Assembly (NCBI GenBank): GCA_963402885.1 | Contig: OY727099.1 | Coordinates: 436,501 to 500,500 of the forward strand | Source of the DNA: Antedon bifida | Taxonomy: Eukaryota; Echinodermata; Crinoidea; Comatulida; Antedonidae | Length of the DNA: 64,000 nt | Direction: 5' to 3' | Shown: piece by piece, positions 56,701 through 64,000 of the stretch | Layout: each line of letters starts with the position of its first letter | Position numbering within the stretch: the stretch's first letter is position 1 | Notes under the pieces: model-generated | What the model was told of the DNA's origin: nothing | Seen by the model: the letters and a program-made list of their open reading frames with translations, nothing else | Databases searched by the model: none | Program-made: the position numbers and the translations under genes

Positions 56701-59700
56701 CAGTATGCTGACATTGAGTTGATGTAACGTGCTGAACAGCCTATGTAGAGTTTAAAAGCAAGGTGTATCCATTTTATACCGCCATGGCTTAATTTATAGA
56801 AAAATCAATCTACAGAAAACTGAATTTTTAAATGAGGTTAAGTTTGCAATTTGTTTTGAGCAGATCTTGATGAATCTGAAATGTCACCTGATCATGATGT
56901 CAAGATGACTGGTAATATCACCTGGACAGGTAAAACATCAATGCAGGTGTCTATGAATCTCATGCAGGTATTTTAACAAATCACTGTATCATATATTGAG
57001 TGACAGAAAAAGATGTCTGCTCTGGTCAGCTCCAGATCATGTTCGCTTCAGATTGCGCATACAGCAATAGCGACTTTTCGTTTCCACAGAAAGCCACATG
57101 AATATCGAGTAAAAAAATTGGCACATAGCCCAAGTGTAAAAACGAAACTTTGAGATGTGATTTTAGTTGCCGGAGCTGGACCAGAAACTGAAAACTGAAA
57201 CTGAAACTTTCTGCAGAATAATTTTTTGATGAAAATTACACTCTGTTGAATCTGTATACATACATAATTGAATTTAGAATTTTAGTAACTTCCCTAGCTT
57301 ATAAACATTCTTTTTTATATACTGGCGATTTTTTCATGCAGCCTTAGGCTACACAGCTACCCATATTAAGATATTCTCAAAATTAATTTGCCATATCATG
57401 GGAAGCAATAATGATAATAATTGGTAATTCTGTTTAGATGCAAGATGGTGAAATGCGAAATAAATTAAATGCAGTATTTTTAATGGTCGCAAGAGATCCT
57501 GCAAATAAAGGGTATACATTTTCTTTTTGATTTGTGTAAAATTCTCCTTAACTGTAAAATTCAATACAAAATAATATTTAAACCACCAATATTTAAATGT
57601 ATGCAGTACTGTGTACTCTAAAATGGCGTTTTTAATCTCGAAAAACGAAAACAAAAGAAAACAGATACACTAAATAAGATTAAGTAAAATTATTAAGATA
57701 ATAATAAAAGTAACGTCTTGATCTTCACTGGATCTTTAGCTTAATAAGAAAAGCAAATCAAATGTTTCTTCCATAGATCAGCATTTGTTAATCCGTTGAA
57801 GGCTGTAACTCCTGAAGAGGAATTAATTTTAAAAGAAGCGGAGACTGTCACTCAGAAAAGGAAACAACAGTCTCAACATTCACTTTTAAAAGTTGCTCCA
57901 AGTTCTGAAGAAACTGACCTTGTACATCAATTGTTTATTAACTCTCTAAGTAAACAGTAAGTTAAGTTGCTTCAAAGTCTTAATTAAGGAGAAAAACCTC
58001 ATACATCAGTTATTTATGAACTTCCTAAGTAAGTACCACCCTCATAGATCAGTTTATCAAGTCTCTTAGTGAACAGCAAGTTAACATACATACATACATA
58101 TGGGATCCTCCTTCTACATCGTAGAACTGGAGTCGAAAACCTATTCAGCACCAAATAGCCTACTAAGGTGTTCGTTAAGAATTTTCTTCGATTGTGTAAT
58201 TAAGTTGCTCCAAAGTCTGAGGAGACCAACCTCATAGATCAGTTTACCAACTCTCTTAGTGAACAGTAAGTTAAGTTGCTCCAAAATGTGAGAAGACCAA
58301 CTTCATACAGTAGATCAGTTTACCAACTCTCTTAGTGAACAGCAAGTTAAGTTGCTCCAAAGTATGAGTAGACAAACGTCATAGATCAGTTTACCAACTG
58401 ATAAGAACCGTAATCCATAACCATAACATCGGCAGGGTTTTGAGGCTTACTCGCTCCATGGTTCTGGTGGTAGAACAAGTCTTCTCGGATAAGGACTATA
58501 AACTGTAGGTCCAGTGTATGTATATTGCTAGTGTGCACTTTAAAGAACATAGTACATCTTTCGAGACGAGTAGGGGGTTACCCCGGTGTACTAGTTCGCT
58601 CACACACTGTCGTGGACAGACGTAATGGCACCGTAGTTGGCTGCCAATGACACGATGTGACCCTTAGGGGAGAAGAATGTTGTTGAAAAGGTGTAAACAC
58701 CTAAGTCCACAGCGCTCTGATCTTCATGAAATAGCGCTATATAAATGTCGCATTACATTACATTACATAAATTACCATCAAATTTTAATGGTTTTTTTTT
58801 CAGAACTGTATCATTTTCAATTAGGGTGAAACCAGAAAACACAGTTTGGATGGAAGATGCAAAACTAAAGAATGTTATTATATGTTTTCCTGAGGTATGT
58901 ATTCAACTTGTATTCAACACCTGTCGATAACCAAACAGCATTGTGATGACATCAACAACATCCACAATTTTCAATTCATGTCAGAAAAGCCTTCCCAATG
59001 TATATTGTAAGATTGCTCATATATTTGTTATGGTCTATTGCTTCATATCTTTTATTATGTTATTCCATTTTATAAACCATGATTTTTTACAGCAACGAAA
59101 CCTTTACAACAAGATATTTGGAGGTTATTTAATGAGAAAAGCAGTTGAAATTGCTTATGCTGCTGCGTTAGTTCACAGGTAAATATGAAACCACAGTAGA
59201 ACCCCTATTAAGGGGGCACCTTTGGGACCTAACAAGGTGTTCGCTGAATAGGGCTTAGTGTTAAAGCATATATTGCCTCTTGCTTGCTGTTTTTCCTAGC
59301 CAATCAAAAGCTGTTTCTCATACATAAATTATCAAAATATAAATGTTAATTTAAAGAATGCTGTTTTTCCTAGCCAATCAAAAACTGTTACTCATACATA
59401 CTATAGATTGTCATAAAATGTAATGTTAATTTAAATAATGTTTTCTCCAGCCAATCAAAGGTTGTTTTCCGATGTATAGATGACATAATGTTTCAGCGTC
59501 CAGTTGAAGTTGGTTCATTGCTTTACTTATCATCACAGGTAAGTAATCTATATATACCGCTCTTGTGAGGCCTTATTTTAGCAAACCTACTTTATTCCCT
59601 CATTCCCCAATATTCTAGTACTACTTTATTACTTAATATTTAACTGCCTTTATTTTGGGGACCTCAATTCTATCTCATCAATGGGAATTCCTCACTTGAT

Positions 59701-61653
59701 ACATACAGTACAGCTAATAATTACTGCTTCGTTCCCACGCGTAACCCTTCGTAGCCCACGCGTGGGGCATTGTTGAACCTACGATGTATTGTCTTTTGAT
59801 CGCGATCCCACGCGCTCCCACGCGCTCCCACGAAGGCCATTGTTTTTTGATCGCGATTCTAGGAGAGGTATTGTTCTTTGATCGCATTCCCACGCGCTCC
59901 CACGAGCTCCCACGAAAGGCATTATATTTTGATTGCGATTCTACGAAACGTATTGTTTCTTGATCGCGTTTCCACGCTCTCCCACGAACGTGTTTTTGGG
60001 GAGAAGATTCTATTGTGTGTGTCATGGTGTAGATGGCTAGGCGAGACCTGTATACAACGTACGTACTACAGAATACCTTTATGTAGCCTATGCCGGACGA
60101 TCAGGCATTGACCTCGCGTCGTATAGTTTGTTTTTTAAATTAGCTCATGCGTATATTTGAACGTAGTTGCAATTAAAAATTACGGGCATTATGCTACAAA
60201 TACAGTATATTTAGGCCTGCACGTTTTATCGTCATAAAAATAATGATGATGATAATGATAAATAATTATAGGCCTAGACCTAGCCTATTCCCATGTAGAC
60301 TTTGTGGTTGTGAACTTTGTCCTATTACTCCACTGACTTGTGTATCATGGCTGGTGTTTCTAAATGATTCGTTTCGTTTATTTATTTGACCAGAATAATA
60401 TCAATATACTGTAATAACATACAAAACACCAAATGGGTAAATTTCTGAGAAATTCAAAAAATAATAAATAAACTGAATAATTAATGTAATGCATGTTTTA
60501 AAAAGTCAATCATGATTTTCTTCGATAAGCTTGCAGTATATGTTACGTTTATGCCAAATATGTAAGGGTAAATCAATGTATAGTGTTAGTCATTACAGTC
60601 ATTGTTAATATCTATTGAAATTTAAATTATCTATTGAAAGGCGGGGTACAATCATGTTGGTTAACTCCCTAATAATGCACTGTAATTGCTGTCATTTATC
60701 ATTTCTGGTCAGTAGTAAGCATACGTTAATTCCATTTATAATGTCAAAAACGCCATCTCATATCCGATCAAGGATCGTTCGTTACCATCATATGGGGTAT
60801 AAACTAACAAAGATATTGGAAATCCTACACACTGAAGGTTATTACGTTCATAAATCGACAATATCAAGAATTATAAAGCGATTTCAATGTATTCCATGAT
60901 AAAAAATAAACATAATTTTAACAAAGAAATTTCAATTTAATATGATTACTTGTACTACCTAGATTACTTACACCGAAGGCGAGTTTCTGCAGCTCAGAGT
61001 TCACGCTGAGGTCATGAACCCCAAGACAGGCGAGCATTACACAACAAATTCTTTTAATTTCACGCTAGCATCTAAAGGCGATGTGAAACCTGTGATACCA
61101 AAGACATATGGTGGTAAGATTTTCCAATCAATGTTGTATACCAACAAAAAGATTTCTTACATACATAGGATTCTACAAAAATTTCATTTTTATTATCATT
61201 TTATACATTTTCCAATGTAATGTAGTAATTGTATTTCAGACATTAAAAAAAATGTATTAACTAGAGACACCATGTTCAATAGAACATGAACCCAGTCAGC
61301 CATTTTGTTTAATCATAACAGGAATTATACTTAAATTGGTCAAGTAACTTGAGTAACCCAAGTTCAATGCCAATCTTTAGTGGTCCCAATAAAAAGATAG
61401 CTAGTTCAATAACTCATTCCATTTCCTGTATGAAAGGAAAAATACATATGTAGCTCATGATGAGTCGTACAAGGCTGACCGCTTGGACTATCTACTCAAC
61501 ATCAATAACCATCTTATTTTGATTTTGAGATAAAGTTGAGTTAGTAATGATTACTTGATATACATATTATTACTGTACTACATTTCAGAATCTATGCTGT
61601 ACTTGGATGGAAGGCGTCATTTTCAAGAATTTAAAAAGGCAGCTAAGTTATAA
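53788..61653 (+). CDS. ACOT9: Acyl-CoA thioesterase 9, mitochondrial
   Basis: Hydrolyses acyl-CoA esters to free acid and CoA in the mitochondrion. Exons: 53788-53807, 54353-54450, 54841-54886, 55239-55435, 56159-56242, 56864-56967, 57438-57511, 57777-57956, 58804-58894, 59093-59178, 59451-59538, 60963-61113, 61589-61653. All junctions are GT-AG and in phase; product 427 aa, close to human ACOT9. The N-terminus MSIFLKSILTLVRGQESARQ is basic and hydroxylated, as expected for a mitochondrial presequence. Two hotdog domains follow. The first includes MKDSYQES and IRIGRILEDLD (~residues 85-240). The second includes VWMEDAKLKN, NKIFGGYLMRKAVEIA (304-319) and RPVEVGSLLYLSSQ. The end is ESMLYLDGRRHF...AAKL. 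An alternative acceptor at 55181 would run into a stop, so 55239 was taken. The donor at 54450 is the weakest call. A LINE lies 93 bp before the ATG. Confidence 0.94.
53812..54190. repeat. Low-complexity CTAGGCCTAG-rich block in ACOT9 intron 1
   Basis: Dense overlapping copies of CTAGGCCTAG, CTAGCTAG and TACTA words in both orientations over about 380 bp. It is the strongest concentration in the window of the AGGCCTA signature seen elsewhere. Not a clean tandem array. Confidence 0.8.
55891..56012 (+). repeat. 24-bp tandem repeat in ACOT9 intron
   Basis: Five copies of ATTTTCTTCCTATTATTTGG plus CCAT. The 24-bp period keeps three frames open and produces 60-160-codon frames on both strands that are not genes. 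Confidence 0.9.
56267..56375. repeat. Fragment of the CAGTGGC hAT-type MITE family, ACOT9 intron
   Basis: Begins ACAGTGGCTTAACCAGGG and contains TAGTTGCATTGGATTGCTCA, shared with 8637-8767. The right terminus is missing. Confidence 0.6.
58425..58770 (+). repeat. tRNA-derived SINE copy (family 1), ACOT9 intron
   Basis: The head is truncated. The body has GGTTCTGGTGGTAGAACAAG, TCTTCTCGGATAAGGAC, CTTTAAAGAAC and GGGGTTACCCCGG. The tail has ATAGCGCTATATAAATG followed by a (CATTA)n end. It stops about 30 bases before the exon at 58804. Confidence 0.85.
59735..59990. repeat. Degenerate tandem repeat of TTGATCGCG / CCCACGCGCTCCCACGA words, ACOT9 intron
   Basis: Four or so units of about 60 bp, each with TTGATCGCG(A/T)TTC and CCCACG(C/A)GCTCCCACGA. 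The unit is much richer in GC and CpG than the flanks. It explains the 103-codon minus-strand frame here. Confidence 0.75.
60741..60899 (+). pseudogene. Helix-turn-helix relic, probably from a DNA transposon
   Basis: A 52-codon frame contains a basic helix-turn-helix: RSRIVRYHHMGYKLTKI, then EGYYVHKSTISRIIKRF. This layout (first helix, GYK-type turn, STISRIIKRF recognition helix) is that of Tc1/mariner-like transposase N-termini and related HTH domains. The frame stops soon after, and no DDE catalytic part follows. It lies in the ACOT9 intron 59539-60962, 63 bases before the next exon, but an out-of-phase stop keeps it out of that gene. Confidence 0.5.
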
Positions 61654-61733
61654 CATGAGGACTTGGTATACATTATATTTATCAAATAGTGAGTAACTAC
61701 CACACACAAGTCTTCACTTATTTTATATCATGT

Positions 61734-61739
61734 TAATAA
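61734..61739 (+). terminator. Candidate ACOT9 poly(A) signal
   Basis: AATAAA 80 bases after the ACOT9 stop codon, the first such hexamer downstream. Confidence 0.45.
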
Positions 61740-62489
61740 ATGCAATATCAAACTAAGTTATTAGTGATAATTATAACTTGTTATATATTATTTTATGTTA
61801 CCAAGTCTATAATAAATGGTGATGACTATAACTAAAGGTGGTCTACAGTATTTTACAATATATACAATACACTGACATTAAAATCATCATTAATATGTTG
61901 GCTCTTTAAAATTGATATAAAATAATCCTTTACATTCTTTCTTCAACTCTATTTTATAATTTATAGGGTTTTGATACAAAATCAACAAAAGAATAGGAAT
62001 TGTAATTTTTGCGAATATTTTTTAATTAAAAGTGTTATAAATAAATTTGAACTTTTCGGTAAACCAATTGTCAAGTACTACTTCTACATTTTGGCTATTT
62101 TGAGTAGCCTTGGTCACGCAAATGACTCTGAGATGATCTTCTGTCATTTATCATGGCTCGGTGATTTGTGCCATCACTTGCCTGATGTTCAGCTTTCTGC
62201 AGCAGTATCTTTGAATTTGAAACCAGATGAAATTTTTCAAGAATAATTTTAAATCGATCAAATTAATTACTTTGCAACTTTTTTCACTAGCAAGTTTTTA
62301 TGATAAAAAAAAGACAAAAGGTAGTTGCCAGAGGGTCACCACAAAAATAAAAAAACTAAGTCACTTTTCAGTGTTCCTCCCACGACATTTAGAAAATTGT
62401 CAGCCTTAGATACTAAAGCTACCGCTATGAAACAGCTTATTAATGAATATGTCCTCCTGGGACATAGCTGGCTAGAGCCGCGGTGCGAA
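61740..62489. other. Sequence between ACOT9 and the satellite
   Basis: AT-rich. A 91-codon plus-strand frame at 61971-62246 has an ordinary-looking end (LSWLGDLCHHLPDVQLSAAV) but no domain, no splice context and no homologue that I recognise. I do not call it a gene. Confidence 0.5.
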
Positions 62490-63925
62490 AAATATTGACA
62501 TGCGCAATCACATACTGTGTGTTCTGTACATGTTAACTCAATACATATTTTTTCAATATTTGACCATTTTTTGAAAAAATCCCTGTACTATAGTCAGGTA
62601 CAGAGAAATTTTCGAAAATTTGCTAAATTTCGACCCTTTCATATTTTGCAATACCTATTGCGCACATCACATAGTGTGTTCTGCGCATGTTACCCTATGC
62701 ATATTTTACAGGTCGATATTTAACACATTAAAAACACACAAAAATTAGCCAAAATATTTTTATAATTCAATTATTTTGCGATGATATTGCTATACGTGCA
62801 CATATATTGCTTTGCATCAATTCTTAGAGCCATAGTAAACAGTTTTGTCGAAAAATAAAAGGGTCGAAATTTTGCATTTTTTTGAAAAAAATCCCTATAC
62901 TATAGTACAGGAATTTTTCGAAAAATGCTCAAAATATTTACTTTTTTAAATTCATATTATTGCTTTGCATTAATTCTTAGAGCCATAGTACACAGTTTTG
63001 TCGAAAAATAAAAGGGTTGAAATTTTGCACTTTTTTGAAAAAATCCCTGTACTATAGTACAGGGATTTTTTAGAAAAATGCCCAAAATATAGACTTTTTA
63101 AAATTCAATTATTTTGCGATGATATTGCTATACGTGTACATATATTGCTTTGCATCAACTTTTACAGCCATAGTAAACACTTTTGTCAAAAAATAAAAGG
63201 GTCAAAATTTTGCAATTTTTTCAAAAAATCCCTGTACTATAGTACAGGGATTTTTTAGAAAAATGCCCAAAATATAGACTTTTTAAAATTCAATTATTTT
63301 GCGATGATATTGCTATACGTGCACATATATTGCTTTGCATCAACTTTTACAGCCATAGTAAACAGTTTTGTCGAAAAATAAAAGGGTCGAAATTTTGCAA
63401 TTTTTTGAAAAAATCCCTGTACTATAGTACAGGGATTTTTTAGAAAAATGCCCAAAATATAGACTTTTTAAAATTCAATTATTTTGCAATGATATTGCTA
63501 TACGTGTACATATATTGCTTTGCATCAACTTTTACAGCCATAGTAAACACTTTTGTCGAAAAATAAAAGGGTCGAAATTTTGCAATTTTTTGAAAAAATC
63601 CCTGTACTATAGTACAGGGATTTTTTAGAAAAATGCCCAAAATATAGACTTTTTAAAATTCAATTATTTTGCGATGATATTGCTATACGTGCACATATAT
63701 TGCTTTGCATCAACTTTTACAGCCATAGTAAACAGCTTTGTCGAAAAATAAAAGGGTCGAAATTTTGCAATTTTTTGAAAAAATCACTGTACTATAGGTA
63801 CAGGAATTTTTTAGAAAAATGCCCAAAATATAGACTTTTTAAAATTCAATTATTTTGCGATGATATTGCTATACATGCACATATATTGCTTTGCATCAAC
63901 TTTTACAGCCTCAGTAAACAGTTTT
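62490..63925. repeat. 185-bp satellite array with an embedded perfect 34-bp palindrome
   Basis: From about 62760 to 63925 the sequence repeats with a 185-bp period: GCGATGATATTGCTATACGT recurs at 63116, 63301, 63486 (one change), 63671 and 63857. Each unit holds a palindrome whose left arm is AAAAAATCCCTGTACTA and whose right arm is its exact complement. Four copies are perfect, at 63038, 63223, 63408 and 63593. The outer units at about 62890 and 63778 carry mutations in it. A further diverged duplication with CATAGTGTGTTCTGCGCATG words precedes the array (62500-62720). Confidence 0.93.
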
Positions 63926-64000
63926 GTCGAAATTTTTTGGAAATGGAAAAATGGAAAAATTGCATAAATAATCACTACATGATTGCAAACTATTATTCCA

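Noticed and set aside
59714-60025. 103-codon minus-strand frame
   Set aside because: Generated by the CCCACGCGCTCC repeat; it has no domain.
62760-63925. CRISPR-like array
   Set aside because: The repeat is a 185-bp tandem unit without unique spacers, in a eukaryotic genome. It is a satellite.

Overview
The window is eukaryotic: long AT-rich introns with canonical GT-AG junctions, three multi-exon genes, two intronless reading frames and many non-autonomous transposons. The dispersed AGGCCTA/CTAGGCC words, a troponin T gene and an invertebrate-type single class II PI3-kinase point to a deuterostome invertebrate, most likely an echinoderm. This is an inference; no species can be named from the sequence alone.

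Layout. 1-3249: intergenic, with a foldback (sea urchin TU-like) element at 875-2014 flanked by a 9-bp target duplication. 3338-28186 (+): a complete class II phosphoinositide 3-kinase (PIK3C2), 29 coding exons and 1747 codons, with SINEs, MITEs, a LINE tail and a 51-bp minisatellite in its introns and a 35-bp minisatellite in or after its 3' UTR. 30082-35024: gene-poor. 35140-41241 (+): troponin T, 12 coding exons, 410 aa, with an unusual C-terminal extension. 41344-43202: three nested transposons. 44776-45642 (-): an intronless 288-aa protein of unknown family. 47768-49852 (+): an intronless 694-aa basic coiled-coil protein, divergent from the previous gene, with an RFX-type X-box between them. 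49991-50910: a non-autonomous DNA element. 52363-53694: a 5'-truncated CR1-like LINE with a 12-bp target duplication, about 90 bp upstream of the start codon of ACOT9. 53788-61653 (+): mitochondrial acyl-CoA thioesterase ACOT9, 13 coding exons, 427 aa. 62490-63925: a 185-bp satellite whose unit carries a perfect 34-bp palindrome.

The genes belong to unrelated pathways (lipid signalling in endocytosis, thin-filament calcium regulation, mitochondrial acyl-CoA hydrolysis) and show no operon-like relation. The divergent pair at 44.8-49.9 kb may share ciliary or sperm regulation. The exon models were built by hand from splice sites, reading phase and similarity to the remembered vertebrate family. 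All three multi-exon models close with consistent phase at every junction.

I found no convincing new defence or RNA-guided system. The strongest unusual items are the TU-like element, the nested insertions behind troponin T, the palindromic 185-bp satellite, the troponin T C-terminal extension, and the LINE inserted at an ETS-like motif in front of ACOT9.
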